NCBI RefSeq assembly: GCF_000016065.1
Contig: NC_009092.1
Span: 1,550,001-1,614,000, forward strand
DNA from: Shewanella loihica PV-4
GTDB taxonomy: Bacteria > Pseudomonadota > Gammaproteobacteria > Enterobacterales > Shewanellaceae
Reading direction: 5' to 3'
DNA length: 64,000 nt
The first letter of the stretch is position 1. Each line of letters begins with the position of its first letter. This document shows, piece by piece, positions 26,737-36,235 of this stretch. The notes under the pieces were generated by a model. The model saw nothing but the letters and a program-made list of their open reading frames with translations, ran no database searches and had not been told where the DNA came from. The translations under genes and the position numbers were made by a program.

Positions 26737-27772
26737 AGACAAAGAGATCGACACAGCTAACGGTGAGTTCAATACCAAAGATCTGACCGGTATCGAGAAG
26801 ACAGCCATCCTGCTACTCAGCCTTAGCGAAGCCGACGCCGCCTCAATCCTAAAACACCTCGAGCCTAAGCAGGTGCAGAAGGTGGGTATGGCCATGGCGG
26901 CCATGAAAGACTTCGGCCAAAACAAGGTGATCGGCGTACACAAGCTGTTTCTGGAGGAGGTACAGAAATACTCCTCCATCGGATTTAACAGCGAAGAGTT
27001 CGTGCGTAATGCCCTTACCGCCGCCTTGGGTGAAGATAAGGCGGGTAACCTTATCGAGCAGATCATCATGGGGGGCGGTGCCAAGGGCCTAGAATCACTC
27101 AAGTGGATGGACGCCCGTCAGGTGGCCACCATCATTCAGAACGAACACCCGCAGATCCAGACGATTGTGCTCTCCTATCTTGAGCCGGATCAGGCCGCCG
27201 AGATATTTGCCCAAGCACCGGAAAATACCCGTCTCGACTTGATGATGCGAATCGCCAACCTCGAAGAGGTACAACCGGCGGCACTGCAAGAGCTTAACGA
27301 CATCATGGAGAAACAGTTTGCCGGTCAGGGCGGCGCGCAGGCGGCGAAGATGGGCGGCCTGAAGGCGGCGGCCAACATCATGAACTACCTGGATACTGGC
27401 GTCGAGAGTCAGCTGATGGAGACGCTGCGCGAGACCGACGAAGAGATGGCGCAGCAGATCCAAGATCTGATGTTTGTCTTCGAAAACCTGGCAGATGTCG
27501 ACGACATGGGTATTCAGACCTTGCTGCGTGAAGTGCAGCAGGATGTGTTGATGAAGGCCCTCAAGGGCGCAGACGATCAACTCAAAGAGAAGATCCTCGG
27601 CAACATGTCCAAGCGTGCCGCCGAGCTGCTTAAAGACGATCTCGAGGCCATGGGCCCAATACGGATCAGCGAAGTGGAAGTGGCTCAGAAGGAGATCCTC
27701 TCTATTGCCCGTCGCTTAAGTGACGCCGGTGAGATCATTCTAGGTGGTAGCGGCGGAGAAGAGTTCCTCTAA
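26729..27772 (+). CDS. fliG: Flagellar motor switch protein FliG
   Basis: A 347-residue protein from the ATG at 26729; a longer frame beginning inside fliF at 26666 is discarded. The N domain (LTGIEKTAILLLSLSEADAA) binds FliF. The middle contains the EHPQ motif region (IIQNEHPQIQTIVLSYLEPD). The C domain (VFENLADVDDMGIQTLLREV, then LSDAGEIILGGSGGEEF) carries the charged helix that meets the stator. FliG passes torque to the rotor. Its stop shares one base with the fliH start (TAATG). Confidence 0.96.
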   Translation: MSKDKEIDTANGEFNTKDLTGIEKTAILLLSLSEADAASILKHLEPKQVQKVGMAMAAMKDFGQNKVIGVHKLFLEEVQKYSSIGFNSEEFVRNALTAALGEDKAGNLIEQIIMGGGAKGLESLKWMDARQVATIIQNEHPQIQTIVLSYLEPDQAAEIFAQAPENTRLDLMMRIANLEEVQPAALQELNDIMEKQFAGQGGAQAAKMGGLKAAANIMNYLDTGVESQLMETLRETDEEMAQQIQDLMFVFENLADVDDMGIQTLLREVQQDVLMKALKGADDQLKEKILGNMSKRAAELLKDDLEAMGPIRISEVEVAQKEILSIARRLSDAGEIILGGSGGEEFL

Positions 27773-28791
27773 TGACCATGTCTGGCGACAAGAAGCCCCA
27801 AGAGGGCAAAGGCGTACACACCACACAAGCCGATTTTAGCCATTGGCAGCTGCCGGATGTGACCCCTGTGGTGCATGAGCCCAAGGAGAACATGTTCGGC
27901 CGCATCGCCCCGCAAAAGGCGGCTAAGGCGGTCGATGAGCCGGTGATGCCCCCCACCCTGGAAGAGATCGAGTCGATCCGCGCCGAGGCCGAGGCCGAAG
28001 GCTTCGCTCAGGGCCAGGAAGCCGGTATGGCCAAGGGCTTGGAAGAGGGGCGACTGAAAGGCCTGGAGCAGGGCCACGAAGAGGGCTATCGTCAAGGACA
28101 GGCTCAGGGTATGGAGGCCGGCCTCGTCGAGGCCAAACAGACGATTGCGCATTTTGAAGCCCTGATGCAGCAGTTATCAATGCCGCTCTCTCTGCTCGAC
28201 ACCGAAATAGAACAAGCCTTGGTACAACTGAGCATGACGCTGGCTAAGGCGGTGATCGGCCATGAGCTTAAGACACATCCCGAACATATTCTAGCCGCCC
28301 TGCGTCAAGGGGTCGACGCCCTACCGCTGAAAGAGCAAGGGGCGCATCTGCGTCTACATCCAGAGGATCTCGCTATCGTCGAGCGACTCTATGAAAGCGC
28401 GCAGCTAACAAAAAATCATTGGGAGTTAGAGGCCGACCCGACCTTGAGCCGCGGCGAGTGTATCGTAAGCAACAGCCGTAGCCGGGTGGATATGGGGCTG
28501 GAGCATCGCATCAAGGCGGTGTTCGATAAGCTTATCGCCAGTGAGCAGCGCCTCGAGCAGCAAAGGCTACAACAGCTAGCTGCCATGGAGAAGGTCCCCG
28601 AGCATCAAGACCAAAACCAAGACCTAGACGGCGACGCTGCGCAAGCGGGCCTCGAAACAGATAGCCAGACAAGCGATCCGCAACAAACGCAAGTAGTTGA
28701 CGCATCGCAAGTCGCGCCGAGCGAACAGATTGCACCTGACGCACCGCAAGAGACGAGCCCAGATGAAGACACGTCAAAACCGGCTTCTTGA
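27772..28791 (+). CDS. fliH: Flagellar export apparatus stator FliH
   Basis: A 339-residue protein. A region near residues 70-125 holds the GxxxG-type repeats typical of FliH ([19 protein letters not shown]). The C-terminal FliH/HrpE-type domain (about 130-270) follows. The last ~70 residues are Gln/Asp/Pro rich and look disordered; they extend beyond the usual FliH end and overlap the start of fliI. FliH holds the FliI ATPase and links it to the C ring. A second ATG six bases downstream is an equally possible start. Confidence 0.9.
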   Translation: MTMSGDKKPQEGKGVHTTQADFSHWQLPDVTPVVHEPKENMFGRIAPQKAAKAVDEPVMPPTLEEIESIRAEAEAEGFAQGQEAGMAKGLEEGRLKGLEQGHEEGYRQGQAQGMEAGLVEAKQTIAHFEALMQQLSMPLSLLDTEIEQALVQLSMTLAKAVIGHELKTHPEHILAALRQGVDALPLKEQGAHLRLHPEDLAIVERLYESAQLTKNHWELEADPTLSRGECIVSNSRSRVDMGLEHRIKAVFDKLIASEQRLEQQRLQQLAAMEKVPEHQDQNQDLDGDAAQAGLETDSQTSDPQQTQVVDASQVAPSEQIAPDAPQETSPDEDTSKPAS

Positions 28792-30103
28792 TAAGTTAAG
28801 GCAGCATACCCAGGCGGTCGCCCCTTTTATGCCGGAGGCCTCGGGCCAGCTGGTGCGCGTGGTAGGCCTAACGCTGGAGGCCACCGGCTGCAAGGCGCCC
28901 GTGGGCAGTCTGTGTAGCATAGCCACCATGGCAGGAGATCTGATCGCCGAGGTGATAGGCTTCGATGACAAGCTACTCTATCTGATGCCCATCGAGGAGC
29001 TCAGCGGCGTGATGCCTGGTGCCAAGGTGACGCCGCTCGGCGAGCAGACTGGGCTGAATGTCGGCATGGGCCTGCTTGGCCGCGTGCTCGATGGCAATGG
29101 TGCGCCGATAGACGGCTTGGGGCAGCTGCATACCGATCAGAAAGCTACCCGTCATGCCACCATGCTAAACCCCTTGGCGCGCCGCGCCATCAGCGAACCT
29201 TTGGATGTGGGGGTTCGTGCCATCAACGCCATGTTGACCGTGGGTAAGGGCCAACGTATGGGTCTATTTGCCGGTTCGGGTGTGGGTAAGAGTGTGCTGC
29301 TGGGCATGATGACCCGGGGCACCACGGCCGATGTGATTGTCGTTGGTCTGGTGGGGGAACGTGGCCGCGAAGTGAAAGAGTTTATCGAAGAGATCTTGGG
29401 CGCCGAGGGACGTTCCCGCAGCGTGGTGGTGGCGGCGCCCGCCGATACCTCGCCGCTGATGCGTCTTCGAGCCTGTGAGACCTCGACCCGTATCGCCGAA
29501 TATTTTCGCGATCTGGGTTACAACGTATTGCTGCTGATGGACAGCCTGACTCGTTACGCCCAGGCGCAGCGTGAGATCGCCCTGGCCGTCGGTGAGCCGC
29601 CGGCCACCAAAGGCTATCCGCCCTCTGTGTTTGCCAAGCTGCCTAAGCTGGTGGAGCGCGCCGGTAACGGCGGCGCCGGCCAGGGCTCAATTACCGCCTT
29701 CTATACCGTGCTGACCGAGGGCGATGATCTGCAGGATCCGATCGCCGATGCGGCGCGGGCGATCCTCGATGGCCATATTGTGTTATCGCGGGCATTAGCC
29801 GATTCGGGTCATTACCCTGCCATCGACGTCGAGGCCTCTATCAGCCGTGTGGCGCCTATGGTGATCAGTGACGCTCATCTGGAGGCGACGCGCCGGGTGA
29901 AGCAGATGTATTCTCTGTACCAACAAAATCGCGACCTCATCTCTATCGGTGCCTATACTCAGGGGAGCGACCCTCGTATCGATAACGCCATACGGCTGCA
30001 GCCAGCCATGAACGCCTTCCTGCGCCAGACCATGAAGGAAGCCATCAGCTTCGATTCCAGCGCCTTGATGCTGGGTCAATTGAGCGCCCAGTGTCAGGTC
30101 TAG
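28763..30103 (+). CDS. fliI: Flagellum-specific export ATPase FliI
   Basis: The ATG at 28763 (product [15 protein letters not shown]) gives 446 residues, matching the family; the longer frame from 28697 is only an out-of-frame run through fliH. Motifs: P-loop [17 protein letters not shown], Walker [14 protein letters not shown], and the conserved [15 protein letters not shown]. FliI is homologous to the F1 beta subunit and energises early substrate unloading at the export gate. It overlaps fliH by 29 bases, a larger overlap than elsewhere in the operon. Confidence 0.96.
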   Translation: MKTRQNRLLDKLRQHTQAVAPFMPEASGQLVRVVGLTLEATGCKAPVGSLCSIATMAGDLIAEVIGFDDKLLYLMPIEELSGVMPGAKVTPLGEQTGLNVGMGLLGRVLDGNGAPIDGLGQLHTDQKATRHATMLNPLARRAISEPLDVGVRAINAMLTVGKGQRMGLFAGSGVGKSVLLGMMTRGTTADVIVVGLVGERGREVKEFIEEILGAEGRSRSVVVAAPADTSPLMRLRACETSTRIAEYFRDLGYNVLLLMDSLTRYAQAQREIALAVGEPPATKGYPPSVFAKLPKLVERAGNGGAGQGSITAFYTVLTEGDDLQDPIADAARAILDGHIVLSRALADSGHYPAIDVEASISRVAPMVISDAHLEATRRVKQMYSLYQQNRDLISIGAYTQGSDPRIDNAIRLQPAMNAFLRQTMKEAISFDSSALMLGQLSAQCQV

Positions 30104-30132
30104 CCTGAATTTTATCGGAGAGCGTAACGGCC

Positions 30133-30579
30133 ATGGCAAAGCATGACCCCTTAGAGACAGTACTCAAGTTAGCCCTCGACGCCGAGGAGGCCGCGGCGAC
30201 TCAGCTAAGAGGCGTGCAGTTGACGTTGAATAAATGTCGCCAGCAGCTCGATGCCTTGCAGCAGTATCGTCTCGATTACATGAAACAGATGGAGGCGCAA
30301 CAGGGGCAAGTGATTGCCGCCAGCAGTTATCATCAGTTTCATCAGTTTATCCGTCAGATCGATGAGGCGATCGAGAAGCAGGTCTTCGCCGTGTCGGAGA
30401 CGGATAAGCAGCGTCAGAAGGCCCAGCAATATTGGCAGGGTAAGCAACAAAAGCGCAAGGCTGTCGAGCTGTTACTCGCGCATAAAGCCGAAGCAAAACA
30501 AAAGTTTGAGGCTAAACAGGAACAGAAGATGATCGACGAGTTTGCCTCGCAACAATTTTTCCGCCAGTCTACCCGTTAA
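30133..30579 (+). CDS. fliJ: Flagellar export protein FliJ
   Basis: A 148-residue, almost wholly helical coiled-coil protein (LKLALDAEEAAATQLRGVQL, LDALQQYRLDYMKQMEAQQG), the usual FliJ length and composition. FliJ sits in the centre of the FliI ring and contacts FlhA. It is the last gene of fliEFGHIJ; a MITE-like repeat and a new sigma-54 promoter follow before fliK. Confidence 0.92.
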   Translation: MAKHDPLETVLKLALDAEEAAATQLRGVQLTLNKCRQQLDALQQYRLDYMKQMEAQQGQVIAASSYHQFHQFIRQIDEAIEKQVFAVSETDKQRQKAQQYWQGKQQKRKAVELLLAHKAEAKQKFEAKQEQKMIDEFASQQFFRQSTR

Positions 30580-30669
30580 TCCCCTAATAGGTACAATCAG
30601 TAGAGGCGTGCGTCTCTTCATCATCCCCATACAATTCTACTGTCTCGCCACTTTTTTCAAGTCAAATTG

Positions 30670-30835
30670 TAATACCAATCACGGTAAGTAAGTGATCAGA
30701 AGTAGTGTAGGAAAGACGTTCGAGGACAAGGCATGATCTTTCGATAAGCAGTTATTCTACAATCAAAAATAGTAACGCCGTTATCGGGCATTTTAACAAG
30801 CTAGCATGATTGGTTATTTACTAGGATTGGTATGA
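30670..30835. repeat. MITE-like element with terminal inverted repeats
   Basis: The ends are ATACCAATC (30672-30680) and GATTGGTAT (30825-30833), exact inverted copies. The similarity extends inward (ATACCAATCnnnGTAAnTA on both ends, ~20 bp imperfect). A further TGATTGGT copy lies inside at 30808. The element is ~165 bp with no coding capacity. ATACCAATC-ended short repeats of this type are, to my recollection, dispersed in Shewanella and related marine genomes. It separates fliJ from the fliK promoter. Confidence 0.65.
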
Positions 30836-30840
30836 TTAAC

Positions 30841-30858
30841 TTGGCATTTTTATTGCTT
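30841..30858 (+). promoter_or_regulatory. Sigma-54 promoter of the fliK-flhB operon
   Basis: TTGGCATTTTTATTGCTT, with GG-N10-GC spacing. It lies five bases after the MITE-like element and ~100 bases before fliK, so the 5' leader is longer than at the other sigma-54 units. Confidence 0.9.
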
Positions 30859-30959
30859 GATGTTGATTAGTAAGGGCCAATGAGTCCAAAGCTTAGCGAA
30901 TAATTGACGCTCGGGTGGCACGTGACATTGTCGTGCCCAAGATGAGTGTTGGAGGAAGC

Positions 30960-32666
30960 ATGCCACAGATGACCCAAATACTCCTATCTAATGTCGAGCC
31001 CGGCAAAGAGAAAGTCGGGGTGTTGCCCAGTGCATCAGATGCGAAGTCGACCGCAGAGTCTAAGTCAGAAAACAAAGGTTTTTCAGAGGCTTTGGCTAAG
31101 GCGAGTGGCCAGGATGAGGTGAACTCACAGGCAAAAACGCGCCACCAGTCCCAAGCCGAAAACGTGGCTCAACGCGATAACACTGATAAGGCCGATGTTA
31201 AGCAGGAGAAGGCGCCCACGCAGGACAAAGAGAGCGACGATGTCTCCAACGTGCTGGCGCAGATCCATCTGGCGAACAAGCTGGGGGATGAGGCGGAATT
31301 TGCCGCCGACGGCGTCATTTTGCCGCCGGGTGATGCTGATGGTGAGTCATCTGCCGACAATGAGCTGCTTCCTACCTTTGTAAAAGGGGCTAAGGACAAG
31401 GTCGATACCGAAAAAGCGGCCTTAGAGGGTATAGATGAGCTGCTTAACCCCGGCGCCGGAGATGATCATATCTTACCCGTCATCAATCCAAATAGCCTGG
31501 GGAGCGAGGCGATATTGGCTCAGCTTCCCGAAGATGCTTTAAGTGAGGTGATGGCGCAAACCGGTTTGTCCAAGGATGAGCTGACGGCCTTACCGCCGCA
31601 GATGCTAGAGGGGCTTATTCATGGCATAGCGGGTAAGAATAAGTCTGGAAATGGTGAGCTTGGTCAAGCTGAGGCGCTAGAGAGTGATGCTGCCAAGCTG
31701 GCGGCACTTATTAATGACGCCAAGCAATATCTCTCGGCCAAGGCGAGTCAGTCGCAAAGCAACCTTGCTGCAACTCAAACTGAGCCTTCACAAGGTGCAG
31801 GCGGTGCCAGTCAGGCGGGACTAAATCAGGTTGGGCTAAATCAGAATGAGATTAGTCAAACAGGCCTAACCTCGGCCAATAACGCGAGCGGCGTGGAAAG
31901 TGCCGTTAATGAGAAAGGCGTGAAAGCCATATTGGGTGAATCCAAGGTTGGTGAGTCTAAGTTTGGTGAAGCTAAGCTAGCTGACGCCAAGCTTGCCGCC
32001 GAGCAGGCACAAAATGGTGCTCTGAAGACGACCTCGGGCGCAGAGGGCCGCGATGGCAAAGCCGCGCAGGAGCTGCTGAAGGGCGCTAACCTTGCCGTGA
32101 CCATGTCGCCAAAGGCCGGTGAAATGCCAGATGCCGCGGCAGATACTAAGCTAAACGCCTTATCGCTGCAGGGCTTGCAAGGCGCAAGAAATGAGGTCCT
32201 CCCACAATATCAAGTTTCTATCAAGCCTCAGGGCGAACCTGTGACGCAGATGCAGGAGATGATCCATAAATTCTCGCCCGTGATGCGTCAGCAGCTGGTG
32301 GCCATGGTGAGCCAAGGCGTGCAGCAGGCTGAGATTCGCCTGGATCCGCCCGAGCTTGGCCACATGATGGTTCGGGTTCAGGTGCAGGGCGACCAGACTC
32401 AGGTGCAGTTTCATGTAACCCAGACCCAGACGCGGGATCTGGTTGAGCAAGCCATCCCGCGTCTGCGAGAGCTACTGGCCGAGCAGGGGATGCAGCTGAC
32501 CGATAGTAACGTCTCTCAAGGCGGCAAAGAGCAGGGCGGCAATGGCGAGCAAGGCGAGGGAGTGGGCCATGGTCTGTCTGAGATGGATGAAATTTCGGCA
32601 GAAGAGAGCCTGTTAGTGTCGAATAACGCAACAAGTTATCGTTCGGGTATAGATTATTACGCGTAA
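30960..32666 (+). CDS. fliK: Hook-length control protein FliK
   Basis: A 568-residue protein. The ATG at 30960 follows a GGAGGA site at 30951-30956; an in-frame GTG at 30915 lacks one. Residues 1-~400 are low-complexity and exported, with degenerate repeats such as GESKVGESKFGEAKLADAK. The C-terminal Flg_hook domain (about 440-530, VQQAEIRLDPPELGHMMVRV, then VQFHVTQTQTRDLVEQAIP) switches FlhB specificity. FliK measures the hook. It heads the unit fliK-fliLMNOPQR-flhB. Confidence 0.93.
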   Translation: MPQMTQILLSNVEPGKEKVGVLPSASDAKSTAESKSENKGFSEALAKASGQDEVNSQAKTRHQSQAENVAQRDNTDKADVKQEKAPTQDKESDDVSNVLAQIHLANKLGDEAEFAADGVILPPGDADGESSADNELLPTFVKGAKDKVDTEKAALEGIDELLNPGAGDDHILPVINPNSLGSEAILAQLPEDALSEVMAQTGLSKDELTALPPQMLEGLIHGIAGKNKSGNGELGQAEALESDAAKLAALINDAKQYLSAKASQSQSNLAATQTEPSQGAGGASQAGLNQVGLNQNEISQTGLTSANNASGVESAVNEKGVKAILGESKVGESKFGEAKLADAKLAAEQAQNGALKTTSGAEGRDGKAAQELLKGANLAVTMSPKAGEMPDAAADTKLNALSLQGLQGARNEVLPQYQVSIKPQGEPVTQMQEMIHKFSPVMRQQLVAMVSQGVQQAEIRLDPPELGHMMVRVQVQGDQTQVQFHVTQTQTRDLVEQAIPRLRELLAEQGMQLTDSNVSQGGKEQGGNGEQGEGVGHGLSEMDEISAEESLLVSNNATSYRSGIDYYA

Positions 32667-32765
32667 GCAGGTAACCTATAGGTTGGTATGATTGCCCAAT
32701 CGTTTGATATGCGCTAAAAAATCATGACGATGCTGAGTGTGAGCCGAGTGTGATAGGGATAAGAG

Positions 32766-33287
32766 ATGGCGGAAGAAGAATCGTTAGAACTTGAAGAGAA
32801 TGTAGAGCCTAAGAGTAAGAAGAAGCTCATTATCTTTGCGGCTATTGGTGCACTCTTGGTGGTCCTGTTAGGTGTGGGTGCCTGGTTGTTCTTGTCGGGC
32901 GGCGAACCGAGTGATGAGACCATGGCCGAAGGGGAGCAAACCGAGCAGAGCGAGCCGGCAAACAGCCGTGAAGCCTTCTATGTGGGGATGCCGAGACCCT
33001 TCCTGTTCAACCTGCCGGGGCAGAATCGCTCCCGTCTGGTGGAGATCAAGGTGCAGCTCATGGTGCGTGGCTCTGACGATGACGTCTTGATCAAGAAGCA
33101 TATTCCGCTTATCGAGGATGCGTTGCTGACCACCTTTAGTAGTGCCGATGTGCAGAAGCTCAGCTCCCTTGCTGGTAAGGATGAGCTGCGCCAGTTGGCC
33201 CTGCTGAATGTGCAGAATACCCTGCAACCTGTGACCGGACGTAAAGTGGTTGAAAAGGTGCTGTTTACCGGCTTCGTGATGCAGTAA
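32766..33287 (+). CDS. fliL: Flagellar basal body-associated protein FliL
   Basis: A 173-residue protein with one N-terminal membrane segment (about 22-44, IIFAAIGALLVVLLGVGAWL) after an acidic cytoplasmic stretch. The periplasmic domain has the FliL core (YVGMPRPFLFNLPGQNRSRL, then EIKVQLMVRG). FliL rings support the stators. fliM follows after 42 bases, and 99 bases separate it from fliK with no obvious promoter. Confidence 0.94.
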   Translation: MAEEESLELEENVEPKSKKKLIIFAAIGALLVVLLGVGAWLFLSGGEPSDETMAEGEQTEQSEPANSREAFYVGMPRPFLFNLPGQNRSRLVEIKVQLMVRGSDDDVLIKKHIPLIEDALLTTFSSADVQKLSSLAGKDELRQLALLNVQNTLQPVTGRKVVEKVLFTGFVMQ

Positions 33288-33329
33288 TGCCGGTGATTTA
33301 TAAGCTAACAAGTATGATAGGACGATATT

Positions 33330-34355
33330 GTGAGTGATCTATTAAGCCAAGACGAAATTGATGCGCTACTTCATGGTGTCGACGACGTCGAAGAGGAAGA
33401 GGTGAGTGACGCGCTCGATGCGCGCGCCTATGACTTTTCATCACAAGATCGTATCGTCCGTGGTCGTATGCCGACCCTGGAGATCGTCAACGAGCGTTTT
33501 GCCCGCCACCTGAGGATCAGCATGTTTAACATGATGCGCCGTGCGGCCGAGGTGTCGATCAACGGCGTGCAGATGCTCAAGTTTGGCGAATATGTCCATA
33601 CCCTGTTTGTACCGACCAGCCTGAATATGGTGCGTTTCAGTCCCTTGAAGGGTACTGCGCTGATCACCATGGAGGCCCGTCTGGTGTTTATCCTGGTGGA
33701 TAACTTCTTCGGCGGCGACGGCCGTTTTCACGCCAAGATCGAGGGGCGGGAATTTACTCCCACCGAGCGGCGCATCGTGCAGCTGCTTTTGAAGATCATC
33801 TTCGAAGATTATAAGGAAGCCTGGGCACCTGTGATGGATGTCGAGTTCGATTATCTTGACTCCGAGGTGAACCCTGCGATGGCTAACATCGTCAGCCCGA
33901 CCGAGGTGGTGGTGGTGAGCTCCTTCCACATCGAGGTGGATGGTGGCGGCGGTGATTTCCATATCACCATGCCATATTCGATGATCGAGCCGATTCGTGA
34001 ACTGCTCGATGCCGGGGTACAGAGTGATACTCAAGATACCGACATGCGTTGGTCTCAGGCCCTGAAGGATGAGATCATGGATGTCGAGGTGGGCCTGGAT
34101 GCCACCATAGTCGAGAAAGAGATCTCGCTGAAGGATGTTATGGGCTTTAAGGCCGGCGACATTATTCCGGTGGAGATGCCCGAATATATCGTGCTGCGGG
34201 TCGAGGACCTGCCCACCTATCGTTGTAAGCTGGGGCGTTCGCGCGAGAATCTAGCACTGAATATCCGGGAGAAGATCCCACGGCCCGAGACGGTAAAGAC
34301 CGAGCTGCAACTTGTGACTAAGAAGAGTAAGTCTCGGGATCTCAACAATATTTAA
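33330..34355 (+). CDS. fliM: Flagellar motor switch protein FliM
   Basis: A 341-residue protein with a GTG start. The extreme N-terminus (LLSQDEIDALLHGVDD) is the CheY-P docking peptide. The middle CheC-like domain is followed by a C-terminal SPOA domain (VGLDATIVEKEISLKDVMGF). FliM forms most of the C ring and sets the rotation direction with FliG. fliN follows after 25 bases. Confidence 0.96.
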   Translation: MSDLLSQDEIDALLHGVDDVEEEEVSDALDARAYDFSSQDRIVRGRMPTLEIVNERFARHLRISMFNMMRRAAEVSINGVQMLKFGEYVHTLFVPTSLNMVRFSPLKGTALITMEARLVFILVDNFFGGDGRFHAKIEGREFTPTERRIVQLLLKIIFEDYKEAWAPVMDVEFDYLDSEVNPAMANIVSPTEVVVVSSFHIEVDGGGGDFHITMPYSMIEPIRELLDAGVQSDTQDTDMRWSQALKDEIMDVEVGLDATIVEKEISLKDVMGFKAGDIIPVEMPEYIVLRVEDLPTYRCKLGRSRENLALNIREKIPRPETVKTELQLVTKKSKSRDLNNI

Positions 34356-34380
34356 TGGAATGCGTTTAAGGTAGAAATCA

Positions 34381-34764
34381 ATGAGCACAGAAGATACAGG
34401 TGACGATTGGGCCGCAGCCATGGCCGAACAGGCGCTGGAGGAGGCTCAGGCGGTCGAACTCGACGAGCTGGCCGATAGCTCAAAGCCGCTGACCGAAGAG
34501 GAAGCGGCCAAACTCGATACCATCATGGATATTCCTGTGACCATCTCCATGGAGGTGGGCCGCAGCTTCATCAATATTCGTAACCTGCTGCAGCTCAACC
34601 AGGGCTCAGTGGTGGAGCTTGACCGGGTGGCCGGTGAGCCGCTGGATGTGATGGTAAACGGTACCCTGATCGCCCACGGTGAAGTGGTGGTGGTCAACGA
34701 CAAGTTTGGTATTCGTCTCACCGACGTTATCAGCCAAACCGAGCGTATTAAGAAACTCAAATAA
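34381..34764 (+). CDS. fliN: Flagellar motor switch protein FliN
   Basis: A 127-residue protein. An acidic N-terminus precedes the SPOA domain (IMDIPVTISMEVGRSFINIR, then LLQLNQGSVVELDRVAGEPL, and ending VVVNDKFGIRLTDVISQTER). FliN forms the bottom of the C ring and also receives FliH-FliI. Short spacing to fliM and fliO. Confidence 0.96.
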   Translation: MSTEDTGDDWAAAMAEQALEEAQAVELDELADSSKPLTEEEAAKLDTIMDIPVTISMEVGRSFINIRNLLQLNQGSVVELDRVAGEPLDVMVNGTLIAHGEVVVVNDKFGIRLTDVISQTERIKKLK

Positions 34765-34773
34765 GGAAGGCCT

Positions 34774-35151
34774 ATGGGGATCTCATCCTTGATGGCCGTT
34801 GCGGCCGCCGCGACGACTACTCAGGTAACCGGTGAGCGAGAGTCGGCATTGGCCACCATGACCAATATGCTGGGTGGCTTGCTGGTGGTGATCGCCTTGA
34901 TCTTCCTGCTCGCCTATCTGGTCAAGCGTCTCAAGCTTGTGCCCAGCTCCCACGGCGTGCTTAAGACCCTGGCGGTCACCCCGCTGGGGCAGAGAGAGAA
35001 GATGGTGTTGGTCGAGGTCGATGGCCAACAATACCTGCTGGGGGTTACGCCGCAGCAGGTTTCGCTTATCGATAAACTCGATACTCCAATCACCATAGAA
35101 CAGGACTCCTTTGCCAGCCGTCTGCGTCAGGCAAAGTCATCACAGTCATGA
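34774..35151 (+). CDS. fliO: Flagellar export assembly protein FliO
   Basis: A 125-residue protein with one membrane segment (about 31-49, [18 protein letters not shown]) and a cytoplasmic domain ([20 protein letters not shown], then [18 protein letters not shown]) characteristic of FliO. It helps assemble the FliP pentamer. It overlaps fliP by 4 bases. Confidence 0.92.
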   Translation: MGISSLMAVAAAATTTQVTGERESALATMTNMLGGLLVVIALIFLLAYLVKRLKLVPSSHGVLKTLAVTPLGQREKMVLVEVDGQQYLLGVTPQQVSLIDKLDTPITIEQDSFASRLRQAKSSQS

Positions 35152-35915
35152 ACCCAATAAAAATCATGAAACGGATCTTGACCCCACTCTTGTTACTCCT
35201 GGCCGTGATGGCGCCGCAACTGGCACTGGCACAGGATGGGATTCTCCCTGCGGTAACTGTCACCACAGGCGCCGATGGCTCGACCCAATATTCGGTGACC
35301 ATGCAGATATTGCTGCTGATGACGGCGCTGAGTTTTCTGCCCGCCATGGTCATCATGCTGACCTCTTTTACCCGCATCATAGTGGTGCTGTCGATTCTGC
35401 GCCAGGCGATCGGCCTGCAGCAGACGCCGTCGAATCAGGTGCTGATCGGTATGAGTCTGTTTATGACCTTCTTCATCATGGCGCCCGTGTTCGACAAGAT
35501 CTACGACCAGGCGGTGAAGCCGTATATCGACGAGACCATGACCATAGAGCAGGCCTATGACAAGGGCAAGGAGCCGCTGCGGGCCTTTATGTTGGCTCAG
35601 ACCCGGCTCACGGATTTGGAGACCTTCGTCCAGATCTCTGGCTATCAGAATATTCAGTCGCCCGAAGATGCGCCCATGAGCGTGCTGATCCCTGCTTTCA
35701 TTACCAGTGAACTCAAGACCGCCTTCCAGATAGGCTTCATGCTGTTCGTGCCCTTCCTGGTGCTTGATCTCGTGGTGGCCAGTATCCTGATGGCCATGGG
35801 TATGATGATGCTGTCGCCCATGATCGTCTCCTTGCCCTTTAAGATCATGTTGTTTGTGTTAGTGGATGGTTGGAGCCTGGTGATGGGCACCCTGGCCAAC
35901 AGTTTTGGGATCTAG
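35148..35915 (+). CDS. fliP: Flagellar export gate protein FliP
   Basis: A 255-residue protein with a cleavable-type signal ([19 protein letters not shown]) and the conserved FliP blocks ([59 protein letters not shown]). Two possible Met starts (35148 and 35166) lie close together; the first overlaps the fliO stop. FliP forms the core of the export pore with FliQ and FliR. Confidence 0.95.
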   Translation: MNPIKIMKRILTPLLLLLAVMAPQLALAQDGILPAVTVTTGADGSTQYSVTMQILLLMTALSFLPAMVIMLTSFTRIIVVLSILRQAIGLQQTPSNQVLIGMSLFMTFFIMAPVFDKIYDQAVKPYIDETMTIEQAYDKGKEPLRAFMLAQTRLTDLETFVQISGYQNIQSPEDAPMSVLIPAFITSELKTAFQIGFMLFVPFLVLDLVVASILMAMGMMMLSPMIVSLPFKIMLFVLVDGWSLVMGTLANSFGI

Positions 35916-35923
35916 GAGCCGTT

Positions 35924-36193
35924 ATGACACCCGAAGCCCTCATCGACATCTTTCGTGAAGCCCTCTCGGTTATCGTGACCATAGTGTCGATGATCATCGT
36001 GCCCGGGCTGGTGGTGGGTCTGGTGGTGGCGGTGTTTCAGGCGGCGACCTCGATCAACGAGCAGACCCTGAGCTTCCTGCCCCGTCTACTGACCACGCTC
36101 TTTGCCCTGATGATCTTAGGCCATCTGCTGGTGCAGACCATGATGGAGTTTTTCCTGCAGATGGTGAATCTTATCCCTCAGGTGGTGGGCTAG
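35924..36193 (+). CDS. fliQ: Flagellar export gate protein FliQ
   Basis: An 89-residue protein from the ATG at 35924; the upstream extension (from 35870) lies in fliP in another frame and is discarded. Two membrane helices and the conserved MTPEALIDIFREAL and VAVFQAATSINEQTLSFLPR are seen. FliQ surrounds the FliP5-FliR1 pore. It lies 8 bases after fliP. Confidence 0.95.
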   Translation: MTPEALIDIFREALSVIVTIVSMIIVPGLVVGLVVAVFQAATSINEQTLSFLPRLLTTLFALMILGHLLVQTMMEFFLQMVNLIPQVVG

Positions 36194-36235
36194 GTATGAA
36201 TCGCCGCGCCCGCCCGGCTATCGAGCGTCGCTGAG

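Noticed and set aside
28697-28762. N-terminal extension of FliI
   Set aside because: The extra 22 residues are Arg/His-rich translation of fliH in another frame. FliI proteins begin at the chosen Met.
30672-30833. Insertion sequence at the fliJ-fliK gap
   Set aside because: The element has inverted ends but is only ~165 bases and encodes nothing, so it is a MITE-like repeat, not an IS.
35111-35560. 149-codon frame overlapping fliO and fliP on the plus strand
   Set aside because: It reads fliP in another frame and gives a His/Asp/Arg-rich product without family features.
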